A stretch of 64,000 nt of DNA from Roseateles depolymerans (GTDB lineage Bacteria > Pseudomonadota > Gammaproteobacteria > Burkholderiales > Burkholderiaceae_C): positions 59,718-123,717 of the forward strand of contig QFOD01000015.1 in NCBI GenBank assembly GCA_003241055.1. Direction: 5' to 3'. Below the pieces are notes generated by a model, which saw only the letters and a list, made by a program, of their open reading frames with translations, was not told the origin of the DNA and did no database searches. Within the stretch, counting starts at the first letter, position 1, and every line of letters starts with the position of its first letter. Below are positions 7,784-17,305 of the stretch, one piece after another. Both the position numbers and the translations under genes were made by a program.

Positions 7784-9816
7784 CACGGGGCCACTGGCGC
7801 AAGACCCTGGCCGGACTCGCGTTGCTGGGCCTGCCGCTGTGGGCCGGGGCGGTGACGGCGGCGTCGGGCTCTGAGCAGCAGATGCTCCTGGCCCTGGTGC
7901 GGCGGGCCTACAACTATCCCGATGCGGCGCTGGCCGAGCTGCAGCGGCGCTGGCCGGCGGACTTTGCCGGCGACCACGGGCGCGAGTCGGCCTGGCTGCT
8001 GGCCCGCGGACGCGTGCTGGTCGCGGCCGGCCGTACGGAAGCGGCCGACGAGGTGGCCAGCCGGCTGGTGGCCCTGCCCGAGGGGGTGGACCGGGCCTGG
8101 CTGCTGCGCGCCTACATCCAGGAACGACTGGACCGACCCGTGGGGCAATTCGTCCAGCGGGCCTTGGTCGGCATGACGGCAGCGTGCGGACTGGACCAGG
8201 AGCGGCCCAGTCCGGCGCCCGGCTGCGATGTCTACGGGGCAGCCGATGCGCTGTGGCTGCTCGCCCGCGAGCAGAGCGGCCAGGGCACGCTGGTCAGCAC
8301 GGTCAGCACGCTGCGCAAATACCTGGTGCTGGCGGAGGCACTGAACGACAGGCAGCAGATCGCCTCCGCGCATGGGCTGATGGCCCTGACGTTCGAAAGC
8401 CAGGATCTGCAGGATGCCGCGCGCGCCGAGATCCGCGCCGGCCGCGAGGCGGCACAGGGCGATGCCCAGGCCATGGCCTATCTCAGCACCTTCGAGTCCC
8501 TGCTGGCGCGGCGCAGCGGGGATCTGGCGGCCCAGGCCCAGGCCATGGAGACCGCGCTGGCGCTGGCGGAGGAGGCCGACGCTCCGCACCTGGCCGCCGT
8601 GCTGCGCGGCAACATGGTTGACGGCCTGATGCATCGAGGCCTGCTGAAGGAGGCGGTGGCGACGGGCCGACAGGCCCTGCCGGTGCTGCAGCGCTTCCAG
8701 GATCGACGCTTCGAGCGCGCCCTGCGGCACAACCTGGCGATTGCCTACATCAAGCTGCATCAGTTCGATGCCGGGCGCCAGTCCTTGGCGCAGGCGGATG
8801 AACTGGGTGCCGACCGCTCCGACATGGCCCAGCGCGCACGCGAGCTGCGCGAGCTTGCCGAGACCTGGGCCGAGGTCGGGCAGTACAAGGAGGCGCTGGC
8901 GGCTTTCCATGCCGAGCGCGACCTGAACGCAAGGGCCAACGAGCGCAATCGCGAGGCGGCGATGGAGGAGCTGCATCGCAAGTACGACAGCGCGGCCAAG
9001 CAGCGCGACCTCGAACTGCTCGCGCGCGATGGCCAGGTGAAGGATCAGCAGCTGGCCAACAGCCGCCTGGCCCAGCAGGTGGGCTATGCCGTGGGCGCCC
9101 TGCTGCTGCTGTCCGTCACGCTGATCGTGGTGACCCTGCTGCGCATGCGCCGCGCCCAGGCCCGGCTCACCGCCAACCAGCGGCTGCTGCGCGCGCAGAG
9201 CGAGCGCGACCCGCTGACCGACCTCTCCAACCGCCGCCACTTCCTGGCCGTGATGGAGCATCGGGCCCGGGACACCGAGCCGGCCGGATTCCGCGGCGCG
9301 CTGATGATGATCGACATCGATCACTTCAAGCACATCAACGACCAGCAGGGGCATGCCGCGGGCGATGCCGTCATCGTGGCGGTGGCGCGGCGCATCCGCG
9401 AGGCGGTGCGGGATGAGGACCTCGTGGTGCGCTGGGGGGGCGAGGAGTTCCTGGTGTACGCGCAGGATCTGTCCGGCGAGGAACTGGCCGGCATGGCCGG
9501 GCGCGTGTTGCAGGGCATTGCCGGGCGACCGGTCGATCTCGGCGAGGGGCGCAGCCTGCCGGTCACGGCGTCGATAGGCTTCGCGAGCTTCCCGCTCGGC
9601 GGGCCCGAGGCCGGCCTGCGGCTGCACTGGGAGCAGGCCGTCAACTGGGCGGACATGGTGCTCTACCGGGCCAAGGCCGAGGGGCGCAACCGTGCGGTCG
9701 GCATCGCCGAGGTGCGCGCCGCGGACCCCGAGGCCCTGGCGGCCCTGCTGCAGGACCTGGATCAGGCCTGTCACGGCGGGCAGGTGAGGTTGCTGACCTT
9801 GCTCGGTCCCGCATGA
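7780..9816 (+). CDS. Membrane diguanylate cyclase, second copy with TPR-like sensor
   Basis: About 678 residues starting at the ATG that overlaps the previous stop (ATGA), preceded by GGAGG. It has an N-terminal signal/anchor segment ending near WAGAVTAASG, a helical repeat region, a membrane helix (VGYAVGALLLLSVTLIVV) and a GGDEF domain with RWGGEEF and an RDED inhibition site. The layout matches the cyclase upstream, so the two are probably diverged duplicates forming a sensory pair. The stop again overlaps the next gene, a Bug-type binding protein, by ATGA. That links cyclic di-GMP synthesis to a solute-binding protein in one transcript; the meaning of the link is not known. Confidence 0.88.
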   Translation: MTRGHWRKTLAGLALLGLPLWAGAVTAASGSEQQMLLALVRRAYNYPDAALAELQRRWPADFAGDHGRESAWLLARGRVLVAAGRTEAADEVASRLVALPEGVDRAWLLRAYIQERLDRPVGQFVQRALVGMTAACGLDQERPSPAPGCDVYGAADALWLLAREQSGQGTLVSTVSTLRKYLVLAEALNDRQQIASAHGLMALTFESQDLQDAARAEIRAGREAAQGDAQAMAYLSTFESLLARRSGDLAAQAQAMETALALAEEADAPHLAAVLRGNMVDGLMHRGLLKEAVATGRQALPVLQRFQDRRFERALRHNLAIAYIKLHQFDAGRQSLAQADELGADRSDMAQRARELRELAETWAEVGQYKEALAAFHAERDLNARANERNREAAMEELHRKYDSAAKQRDLELLARDGQVKDQQLANSRLAQQVGYAVGALLLLSVTLIVVTLLRMRRAQARLTANQRLLRAQSERDPLTDLSNRRHFLAVMEHRARDTEPAGFRGALMMIDIDHFKHINDQQGHAAGDAVIVAVARRIREAVRDEDLVVRWGGEEFLVYAQDLSGEELAGMAGRVLQGIAGRPVDLGEGRSLPVTASIGFASFPLGGPEAGLRLHWEQAVNWADMVLYRAKAEGRNRAVGIAEVRAADPEALAALLQDLDQACHGGQVRLLTLLGPA

Positions 9817-10808
9817 GCTGGCGGGTCTCGCGCCGCCGCCTGCTGGCGGCGGGCATGGCAGTCACGGGCGGCGCCTGGGCGCAGCCGGGCTGGCCCAGCC
9901 GGCCGCTGCGCATCGTCGTGCCCTACGGCCCCGGGGGCACCACCGACATGCTCGCCCGTCAGCTCGTGCCCGATCTGCAGCGCCTGCTGGGGCAGCCGGT
10001 GCATGTCGACTACAAGCCCGGTGCGGACGGCAACATCGGCAGCGTGGAGGTGGCCAAGGCCACCGACGGCCACACGCTGCTGATGGGCACGATAGGCACG
10101 CACGCGCTGAATGCCGTGCTGTCGCGCCGGCTGCCCTACGACCCGATGGGCGACTTCGCGCCGGTCGCGCTCGTCGCTGTGGTGCCGCTGGTGCTGGTGA
10201 TCAATCCGGCCGTCGCTGCGGCGCTGGGCATACGCACGGTGGCCGACCTGGTGCGCGTGGCGCGCGCGCAGCCGGGGCGCCTGCACCTGGCCTCGGCGGG
10301 CAACGGCACGTCCAGCCACCTGTGCGGCGAGCTGTTCAAGAAACTCACCGGCACCGAGATGCCGCACTTCCCCTACCGCAGTGCCGGGCCGGCCCAGCAG
10401 GACGTGGTGGCCGGCAACATGGATCTGATGTTCGACAGCCTGCCCTCGGCACTGCCGCAGCTGCGGGCCGGCGGGCTGCAGGCCCTGGCGCTCAGTTCCG
10501 CCCGGCGCAGCCCGACCGTGCCGGACCTGCCAACCCTGGAGGAGGCTGGCGGCGCGGCGCTCAAGGGCTTCGAGGCCCGCGCCTGGTTCGGCCTGCTGGC
10601 GCCGGCACATCAGCCGCCCGAGCAGCTGGCACGCCTGCAGCGGGACACCGCCCAGGTGCTGGCCCAGCCGGCGCTGCGCGAGCGCTTCACCGCGCTGGGC
10701 GCGCAGGTGGGGCGTGCCACGCCGACCGAGTTCGCCGCGTTCATGGCGGCCGAAACCATGCGCTGGGCGCGCATCGTCAGGCAGGTCGGCGTGAAAGTGG
10801 ACCGCTGA
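9813..10808 (+). CDS. Tripartite tricarboxylate transporter-type substrate-binding protein (Bug/TctC family), copy 1
   Basis: A 331-residue exported binding protein. It opens with SRRRLLAAG, close to a twin-arginine signal, and an AWA cleavage site. The mature part has the Bug signatures: IVVPYGPGGTTDMLAR near the start, GQPVHVDYKPGADGNIG, and ATDGHTLLMGT. The start overlaps the stop of the cyclase upstream by ATGA. Bug proteins bind carboxylates or other small organic compounds in the periplasm. No TctA or TctB membrane subunits are nearby, so it is an orphan receptor and may serve sensing, as suggested for many Bug paralogues in Burkholderiales. Confidence 0.9.
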   Translation: MSWRVSRRRLLAAGMAVTGGAWAQPGWPSRPLRIVVPYGPGGTTDMLARQLVPDLQRLLGQPVHVDYKPGADGNIGSVEVAKATDGHTLLMGTIGTHALNAVLSRRLPYDPMGDFAPVALVAVVPLVLVINPAVAAALGIRTVADLVRVARAQPGRLHLASAGNGTSSHLCGELFKKLTGTEMPHFPYRSAGPAQQDVVAGNMDLMFDSLPSALPQLRAGGLQALALSSARRSPTVPDLPTLEEAGGAALKGFEARAWFGLLAPAHQPPEQLARLQRDTAQVLAQPALRERFTALGAQVGRATPTEFAAFMAAETMRWARIVRQVGVKVDR

Positions 10809-10885
10809 GCAAGACGCCGGTGCCGCCCGCCCTGATACTTCGCCCCGGCGCCCACGAGCGCCCCTGACACAAGGAGGAGATCAGC

Positions 10886-11878
10886 ATGTCGATTCAACGC
10901 CGTCACCTGTTGTCCCTGGCCGGTGCCGCCGCGCTGCCGCTGCAGTCGCAGGCCCAGGCGGCCTGGCCCAGCAAGCCCATCCGTCTCGTCGTGCCCTTCA
11001 CGCCGGGCGGCACGACCGACCTGCTGGCGCGCTCGCTGGCGCCGGAGCTGCAGCGCTCGCTGGGCCAACCGGTCGTCGTGGACAACAAGGCCGGGGCCGG
11101 CGGCAATCTCGGCAGTGCCGACGTGGCCAAGGCCACCGACGGCCACACGCTGCTGATGGGCACGGTGGGCACGCACGCGATCAACCAGTCGCTCTACCCC
11201 AAGCTGCCCTACGACCCGATCAAGGACTTCGCGCCCGTCACGCTGGTGGCGTCCGTGCCCAATGTGCTGGTGATGAACCCGGCCAACGCGGCCCGCCTGG
11301 GCATTCGCAATGTGCAAGACCTGGTTCGCGTCGCCCGGGCCAGCCCCGGCAAGCTCAACCTCGCGTCCAGCGGCAATGGCACGTCCATCCACCTGGCCGG
11401 TGAGCTGTTCAAGAGCATGACGGGCACCTTCATGCTGCACTTCCCGTTCCGGGGCTCCGGCCCGGCGCTGCTGGACCTGATCGCCGGCAACATGGACCTG
11501 ATGTTCGACAACCTGCCGTCCGCGCTGCCGCAGATCAAGGGCGGCAAGCTGCTGGCGCTGGCCGTGACCAGCGCACAGCGCAGCGTGGCGCTGCCGGACC
11601 TGCCCACCATCGCCGAGGCCGGGGGGCCGCAGCTCAAGGGTTACGAGGCCAGCTCCTGGTTCGGGCTGCTGGCGCCCGCCAGCCAGCCCGCCGACCAGGT
11701 CGCGCGTCTGCAGCGCGACGCGGCAGCGGCGCTGAAGACGCCGGCGCTGCGCGAGCGCCTGGCCGGCCAGGGGGCGGTGGCGGGCGGTGGCTCGGCGGCA
11801 GAGTTCGCGGCGCTGATCGCCAGCGAGACGGCCAAGTGGGCCCGGGTCGTCAAGGTGTCGGGAGCCAAGGTCGATTGA
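10886..11878 (+). CDS. Bug/TctC-type substrate-binding protein, copy 2
   Basis: A 330-residue paralogue of the gene directly upstream. The two proteins share long identical blocks such as KATDGHTLLMG and LRERF/LRERL near the end, so this is a tandem duplication. A strong ribosome binding site (AAGGAGGAG) precedes the ATG. The N-terminus (IQRRHLLSLAGAAALP) again resembles a twin-arginine or Sec signal. It should be a periplasmic receptor with a related but different ligand. Its TGA stop overlaps a TTG start of the SulP transporter gene, which suggests coupled translation. Confidence 0.9.
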   Translation: MSIQRRHLLSLAGAAALPLQSQAQAAWPSKPIRLVVPFTPGGTTDLLARSLAPELQRSLGQPVVVDNKAGAGGNLGSADVAKATDGHTLLMGTVGTHAINQSLYPKLPYDPIKDFAPVTLVASVPNVLVMNPANAARLGIRNVQDLVRVARASPGKLNLASSGNGTSIHLAGELFKSMTGTFMLHFPFRGSGPALLDLIAGNMDLMFDNLPSALPQIKGGKLLALAVTSAQRSVALPDLPTIAEAGGPQLKGYEASSWFGLLAPASQPADQVARLQRDAAAALKTPALRERLAGQGAVAGGGSAAEFAALIASETAKWARVVKVSGAKVD

Positions 11879-13560
11879 TCGCCGCGCTGCTGTCCACCCT
11901 GCGCACCCACTGGCGTGCCGACCTGATGGCCGGCGCGGTGGTGGCCGTGCTGCTGATCCCGCAGAGCCTGGCCTACGCGATGCTGGCCGGCCTGCCGCCC
12001 CAGGTGGGCCTGTATGCCAGCCTGCTGCCACTGCTGGCCTATGCGGCCCTGGGCTCCAGCCCGGTGCTGGGCCTGGGGCCGGTGGCGGTGCTGGCGCTGA
12101 TGATTGCGCAGGCGCTGGGCGGGCTGCCGGTCGGTGTGGGCATCACGGACGGCGCGCTGGTGCTGGCGGCCGAGGTGGGCCTGGTGATGGCGCTGGCGGC
12201 GCTGCTGCGGCTGGATGCGCTGGCATCGCTGCTGTCGGTGCCGGCGCTGCGGGGCTTCGAGAACGGGGCGACGCTGATGATCGCGGCCAGCCAGGTGCCG
12301 GTGCTGCTGGGCAGCCGCGCGGCCGGCTTCACGCTGCCGGACCTACTGGCCGCGGCGTCGGCCGGCGGCTGGGTGCTGGCCAGCGCGCTGTGGGGGGGCG
12401 CAGCGGTCGTGCTGCTGCTACTGGCCCGGCGGCTGCAGGCGCCTACGCTGTCGCGCCTGGCGCCGCTGGTGCTGCTGATCGCGGCGATGGCGCTGTCCGG
12501 ATTCAGCCACGCGGCCGACGGTGTCGCCCAGGTGGGGGCGCTGCCCTCGCTGGCGCTGCCGCTGGGCTGGCCGCCGCTCGATCGTGGCCTGTGGCTGCAG
12601 CTGCTGCCGTCCGCGGCGCTGGTGGCGCTGATGGCCTTCGTGTCCAGCCTGGCCGTGTCGGAGTCGCTGGCCCAGCGGCGCGGCGAGAAGCTGCGCCCGG
12701 CGGCCGAGCTGCGCGGCCTGGCGGCCGCCAACCTGGTGGCGTCGGTCAGCGGCGGCATGCCGGTGGCGGGCAGCTTCTCCCGGTCCATCCTGCTGCACGA
12801 GGCCGGCTCGCGCACGCGGCTGAGCCTGGTGTTCGTCGCGGGCTTCATGCTGCTGGCCATGCTGCTGCTGGCCGAGCCGCTGGCGCATCTGCCCAAGCCG
12901 GTGCTGGCGGCCACCATCGTCGTCGCGGTGCTGGGCGGCTTCTCGCTGCGGCACTACCGCGAGGCCTGGCGCTACGCGCCGGCCGAGGGCCTGCTGATGG
13001 TGGCGGTGTCGGCCACGGTGCTGCTGTGGAGCGTGGGGGCGGCGCTGGCGCTGGGCGTGGTGGGCTCGGTGGCGCTGCTGCTGCAGCGCACGGCCCGGCC
13101 CCATGTCGCGCGCATCGGCCGTGTGCCGGGCACGCAGCATTTCCGCAATGTCGAGCGTTTCGTCGTAGAATGCCGGCCCGAGGTGGTGGGCCTGCGCATC
13201 GACGAGAGCCTGGTGTTCACGAATGCGCGCGGTCTGGCCGATGTGGTGCTGGCCCATGTGCGGGCGCACCGGGCCAGCGTCGGCGAGCCCGAGCGGGTGC
13301 TCATCCTGATGTCGCCGGTGAACCATATCGACGTGTCCGGCCTGACCGCGCTGCAGGAGCTGCATTTCGCGCTGCGGGCCGAGGGGCTGCGGCTGGAGCT
13401 GTCCGAGGTGAAGGGGCCGGTGCTGGACCGGCTGCGCGCCGTGGGCTGGCTGGAGCGCTACGACGTGTCGCTCTACCTCAGCCATCATGAGGGCCTGCAG
13501 GCCGGTGAACAAAGCCTGAGGCCCAGTCTGGCTGACCGGGACGCCCCCGGACAGCTGTAG
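11875..13560 (+). CDS. SulP family anion transporter with C-terminal STAS domain
   Basis: About 561 residues from a TTG at 11875 that overlaps the previous stop (TTGA). An earlier in-frame ATG at 11836 would lie inside the Bug gene, and a later ATG at 11926 would trim the conserved RADLMAG start. The core has the SulP signature IPQSLAYAMLAGLPPQVGLY followed by many membrane helices. The last 120 or so residues form a STAS domain (MSPVNHIDVSGLTALQEL) on the cytoplasmic side. The family moves sulfate, bicarbonate or dicarboxylates across the inner membrane. Which anion it carries cannot be read from sequence. Coupling to a Bug protein gene is unusual and may point to an organic anion. Confidence 0.9.
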   Translation: MIAALLSTLRTHWRADLMAGAVVAVLLIPQSLAYAMLAGLPPQVGLYASLLPLLAYAALGSSPVLGLGPVAVLALMIAQALGGLPVGVGITDGALVLAAEVGLVMALAALLRLDALASLLSVPALRGFENGATLMIAASQVPVLLGSRAAGFTLPDLLAAASAGGWVLASALWGGAAVVLLLLARRLQAPTLSRLAPLVLLIAAMALSGFSHAADGVAQVGALPSLALPLGWPPLDRGLWLQLLPSAALVALMAFVSSLAVSESLAQRRGEKLRPAAELRGLAAANLVASVSGGMPVAGSFSRSILLHEAGSRTRLSLVFVAGFMLLAMLLLAEPLAHLPKPVLAATIVVAVLGGFSLRHYREAWRYAPAEGLLMVAVSATVLLWSVGAALALGVVGSVALLLQRTARPHVARIGRVPGTQHFRNVERFVVECRPEVVGLRIDESLVFTNARGLADVVLAHVRAHRASVGEPERVLILMSPVNHIDVSGLTALQELHFALRAEGLRLELSEVKGPVLDRLRAVGWLERYDVSLYLSHHEGLQAGEQSLRPSLADRDAPGQL

Positions 13561-13604
13561 CCGGCTTCTGATACCGTTGCGCGCCCTGCAGCCGGATCCA
13601 GGCC

Positions 13605-15098
13605 ATGAATAACCCAGAGACCCTGCTCGGCATCCGCCGTGGCATCGAGAAAGAAAGCCTGCGCGCCCTGCCTGGAGGCAGCCTGGCGCTGACGCCGCAC
13701 CCCGCGCCGCTGGGGGCGGCGCTGACGCACCCGCACATCACGACCGACTACAGCGAATCGCAGCTGGAGCTGATCACCGGCGTGCACGCCGGCATCGACG
13801 ACTGCCTGCGCGAGCTCAACGAGATTCATCAGGCCGTCTATCACGCGCTCGGCGACGAGCGGCTGTGGGTCAGCTCCATGCCCTGCGGCCTGCCGGCCGA
13901 CGAAACCATTCCGATCGGCCGCTATGGCAGCAGCAATATCGGCCGGGCCAAGAGCGTCTACCGCATGGGCCTGGGCCAGCGCTACGGCCGGCGCATGCAG
14001 ACCATCTCGGGCATCCACTACAACTGGTCGCTGCCCGGCGTCAGCAGTGCGCAGTACTTCGGCCTGATCCGCAACTTCCGGCGCTACGGCTGGCTGCTGC
14101 TGTATCTGTTCGGCGCCAGCCCGGCGCTGTGCCAGAGCTTCGTGGCCGGCCGCGACCACGGCCTGCAGCGGCTGTCCGACACCACCTTCTACCTGCCGCA
14201 TGCCACCTCGCTGCGCATGGGCCGGCTGGGCTACCAGAGCGATGCGCAGGCCAGCATCGCGGTCAGCTACAACTGTCTGGAAAGCTACGCCGATTCGCTG
14301 CAGGCCGCGCTGAGCCAGCCCTATCCGGCCTACGAGGCCATCGGCATCCAGACGCCCGGCGGTGACTACAACCAGCTCTCCACCAGCCTGCTGCAGATCG
14401 AGAACGAGTTTTACAGCACCATACGTGCCAAGCGTGTGATCCGCCCCGGCGAGCGCCCGCTGCATGCGCTGCGCGAGCGTGGCGTGGAATACATCGAGGT
14501 GCGGCTGATGGACCTCGACCCCTTCGAGCCCATAGGCCTGGGCGCCGACACCATGCGCGTGCTCGACGCCTTCCTGCTGCACTGTCTGTACGCCGACAGC
14601 CCCGAGGATACGCCTCAGGAGATCGCCGCTAACGGGCGCAACCAGCACCGCGTGGCCGCGCGTGGGCGCGAGCCCGGGCTGCTGCTGGAGCAGGGCGAGG
14701 GCCATGAGCGTCCGCTTGCCGATTGGGCCGCCGAGCTGCTGCAGGCCTGTGCCGAGCAGGCCGCGGCGCTGGATGCCGCGCATGGCGGCCAGGCTTACCG
14801 GGATGCGGTCGCGCGCGTCGGTGAGCGCCTGGCCCGGCCCGAGCTCACCCCGTCGGCGCGCGTGCTCGCCGCGATGGCCGAGGGCTTCGGCAACAGTCAC
14901 ATCGCCTTTGTCGCGCAGCGCAGCAGTGCCGCGCGCGCCGAGCTGCTGGCCCAGCCCTACCCGGACGCGCTGCGCCAGCGCTTCGAGGCGATGGCTTCGA
15001 CCTCGCGCGAGGAGCAGCGCCGCATCGAGGCGGCGGACACGCCGGGCTTCGAGGAGTTTCGGCGCCACTACGTGTCGCCGGACCGCATGCAGGTCTAG
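13605..15098 (+). CDS. gshA: Glutamate-cysteine ligase (gamma-glutamylcysteine synthetase)
   Basis: A 497-residue enzyme that joins glutamate and cysteine with ATP in the first step of glutathione synthesis in the cytoplasm. It follows the proteobacterial type 1 family closely: RRGIEKESLRAL near the start, TDYSESQLELITG, GLPADETIPIGRYGSSNIG, and VEYIEVRLMDLDPF. Length agrees with the family (about 500-520 residues). The ATG at 13605 lies 44 bases after the SulP stop. It is convergent with the MHYT protein gene, with only six bases between the two stop codons. Confidence 0.95.
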   Translation: MNNPETLLGIRRGIEKESLRALPGGSLALTPHPAPLGAALTHPHITTDYSESQLELITGVHAGIDDCLRELNEIHQAVYHALGDERLWVSSMPCGLPADETIPIGRYGSSNIGRAKSVYRMGLGQRYGRRMQTISGIHYNWSLPGVSSAQYFGLIRNFRRYGWLLLYLFGASPALCQSFVAGRDHGLQRLSDTTFYLPHATSLRMGRLGYQSDAQASIAVSYNCLESYADSLQAALSQPYPAYEAIGIQTPGGDYNQLSTSLLQIENEFYSTIRAKRVIRPGERPLHALRERGVEYIEVRLMDLDPFEPIGLGADTMRVLDAFLLHCLYADSPEDTPQEIAANGRNQHRVAARGREPGLLLEQGEGHERPLADWAAELLQACAEQAAALDAAHGGQAYRDAVARVGERLARPELTPSARVLAAMAEGFGNSHIAFVAQRSSAARAELLAQPYPDALRQRFEAMASTSREEQRRIEAADTPGFEEFRRHYVSPDRMQV

Positions 15099-15104
15099 CC
15101 AGGC

Positions 15105-17240
15105 TCAGAGCGTGGCGAAGCTGGAGGCGCTGAAGTTCAGCGTGTCCTGGCCGCCGGTGGCCCATTCGGTCAGTGCTGCGGCCGTCATGGGGCGGGCAAA
15201 CAGATAGCCCTGCAGCTCGTCGCAGCCCTTGTGACGCAGCACATCGGCCTGGCCCGCCGTCTCCACGCCTTCGGCCACCACGCGCAGCCCCAGTGCATGG
15301 GCCAGCTCGATGACGGCCCGCACGATGGCGCGTGTATCGGCGCTGCTCTCCAGATCCTGCACGAAGCTGCGGTCCACCTTGAGCTGGCTGACCGGCAGGC
15401 GGCGCAGATAGGCCAGGCTGGAGTAGCCGGTGCCGAAGTCGTCGATGGACAGCGTGACCCCCAGCTCGGACAGGCGCCGCAGTGTGGCCTCGGTGGCGCT
15501 GGCATCGTCCATCGCCGCGCTCTCGGTGATCTCGCAGGTCAGGCGCGCCGCGTCCAGGCCGTTGCGCTCCAGGCCTTCGCTCAGACGCTGGATGAGCTGA
15601 TCCGGCTGGCGCAGCTGCTGCACCGACAGATTGATCGCCACGCGCAGCTGCAGGCCCTGCTGGCGCCAGTCGGCCAGCTGCCGGCAGGCCTCGGCGATGA
15701 CCCAGTCGCCCAGCGGCGTGATCAGGCCGAAGCGCTCGGCCACCGCCACGAAGCTGGCCGGCCCCACCGGGCCGCGCTGCGGATGCTGCCAGCGCAGCAG
15801 CGCCTCGACCCCGCAGATCTCCTGCGTCTGTGCATCCACCTTGGGCTGGTAGTGCAGCGCCAGCCCGGCGCCGCCTGCGGCCAGTGCGGCGCGCAGGTCG
15901 CGGGCCAGCTCCACCTGGTCGCGCACATCGGCCTGCATGTGGGCCTCGAAGAAGGCGAAGCCGTTGCCGCCGCCGCGCTTGACACTCTGGGCGGCCGAGC
16001 CGGCCTGGGCCAGCAGCTGGTCGTCGCCGCCCGTGCCCGCGAAGACGGCAATGCCCAGCGAGGCCGACAGGCTCAGCGGCTGGCTGCCCTCGGCCAGCGC
16101 GTCGTCGAAGGGTTGGGCCAGCACATCGAGCAGGCGCTGCGCGGCCTGGGCAAGGTCCACGTTCGAGGCCGCGCCTTCCTGCAGCAGCACGAACTCGTCG
16201 GCGCCGAGCCGGGCCATCGTGTCGTGGGCGCCGGTCAGCGTTTCGAGGCGGCGGGCCGCGGCGCGCAGCACGCGGTCACCGACGGCGTGGCCGAAGGAGT
16301 CGTTGATGGGCTTGAACCCGTCCAGGTTGACCAGCAGTAGCGCAATGCGGCCCCCGTCGCGTCGCGCCTTGGCGAGCGCGTGCTGCAGCCGGTCGTCCAG
16401 CAGGTCGCGGTTGGCGAGGCCGGTCAGGCGGTCGCGCAGGGCCTGCTGCTGCAGCTCCGTGGTGGCAGCCTGCAGCGACTGCTGCAGCCGCGCTGCCGCA
16501 CGCCGGGCGCGGGCGTCGATGGCCGAGGTCAGCAGCGTCAGCAGCAGCAGGCCGCCGGTGGCCGCAGCGATCAGTGTGCTGAGGTTGTCACCCCGCAGGC
16601 CCTCGCGGCTGAGGCAGACCGAGCCGGTCTCGATGCCGGCCGCCGCCATGCCGGTGTAGTGCATGCCGACGATGGCCGCGCCCATCACCAGGGCCGCGCC
16701 CCATTGGGCCCAGCGGGCCTGATCGGCCGTGAGCCGGCGCAGCCAGAAGAAGATGGTCAGCGCTGCGGCCGAGGCGGCGACCGCGATGCCTACCGAGACC
16801 GCCACCAGGGGCCAGCGCCAGCGGATAGGCGGGCTGAGTTCCAGCGCTGCCATGCCGATGTAGTGCATCGCGCAGATGCCGGCGCCCATGCTCAGCGCGC
16901 CCAGCAGCAGCGTGGCGGGGCTGAGGCGGTCCCGTGCGGCGGCGCGCAGCGCGATCATCGACACCAGCACGGCGGCCAGCCAGCTGACGAAGGTGGTGGT
17001 GCCGGCAAAGCCTACGGGGAAAGGCAGCTCCAGCGCCTGCATGCCCACGAAGTGCATGGCCCAGATGCCGGTGCCCATCGAGATGGAGCCCGCCACCCAC
17101 CAGGCGCGCGCCACGGCGCGATCCGGGGTGCGGACGCGGGGCGCGAGATCCAGCGCCACATAGGACGCGAACACGGCGGTCAGGTAGGAAAGAGAGACGA
17201 CCTCGGGGTCGAAACGCAGCGCGAGTTCGTTGAAGGACAT
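15105..17240 (-). CDS. MHYT-GGDEF-EAL membrane protein, probable cyclic di-GMP phosphodiesterase
   Basis: A 711-residue protein. The N-terminal 230 residues are a seven-helix MHYT sensor with three copies of the motif (AMHFVGM, AMHYIGM, GMHYTGM), thought from family studies to bind a metal and sense a gas. A GGDEF domain follows whose signature is degenerate (RLGADEF instead of GGDEF), then a full EAL domain with VEALLRW and DDFGTGYSSL. This pattern suggests degradation of cyclic di-GMP, with the GGDEF part regulatory or weakly active. The start is the ATG at 17240. A rho-independent terminator lies 34 bases upstream in its own direction, so its transcription may be conditional. Confidence 0.9.
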   Translation of the reverse strand: MSFNELALRFDPEVVSLSYLTAVFASYVALDLAPRVRTPDRAVARAWWVAGSISMGTGIWAMHFVGMQALELPFPVGFAGTTTFVSWLAAVLVSMIALRAAARDRLSPATLLLGALSMGAGICAMHYIGMAALELSPPIRWRWPLVAVSVGIAVAASAAALTIFFWLRRLTADQARWAQWGAALVMGAAIVGMHYTGMAAAGIETGSVCLSREGLRGDNLSTLIAAATGGLLLLTLLTSAIDARARRAAARLQQSLQAATTELQQQALRDRLTGLANRDLLDDRLQHALAKARRDGGRIALLLVNLDGFKPINDSFGHAVGDRVLRAAARRLETLTGAHDTMARLGADEFVLLQEGAASNVDLAQAAQRLLDVLAQPFDDALAEGSQPLSLSASLGIAVFAGTGGDDQLLAQAGSAAQSVKRGGGNGFAFFEAHMQADVRDQVELARDLRAALAAGGAGLALHYQPKVDAQTQEICGVEALLRWQHPQRGPVGPASFVAVAERFGLITPLGDWVIAEACRQLADWRQQGLQLRVAINLSVQQLRQPDQLIQRLSEGLERNGLDAARLTCEITESAAMDDASATEATLRRLSELGVTLSIDDFGTGYSSLAYLRRLPVSQLKVDRSFVQDLESSADTRAIVRAVIELAHALGLRVVAEGVETAGQADVLRHKGCDELQGYLFARPMTAAALTEWATGGQDTLNFSASSFATL

Positions 17241-17273
17241 GGCGCGAGTATGCGGTGCCCCTCAAGTAGACCC

Positions 17274-17305
17274 AAAAAAAGACCCGGTCAGCAAGCTGCC
17301 GGGTC
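17274..17305 (-). terminator. Rho-independent terminator in the leader of the MHYT-GGDEF-EAL gene
   Basis: On the minus strand GACCCGG and CCGGGTC (17299-17305 with 17281-17287) form a seven-pair stem, extended by CAG/CTG in the loop, followed by seven T (17274-17280). It points toward the gene starting at 17240 and ends 34 bases before its start codon. The other neighbour (17417 onward) is divergent, so no upstream minus-strand gene needs this terminator. It may be an attenuator or the end of a short leader RNA. Confidence 0.75.

Noticed and set aside
7744..9774. 676-codon minus-strand frame opposite the second diguanylate cyclase
   Set aside because: Antisense to an intact GGDEF protein with all motifs present; no recognisable domain.
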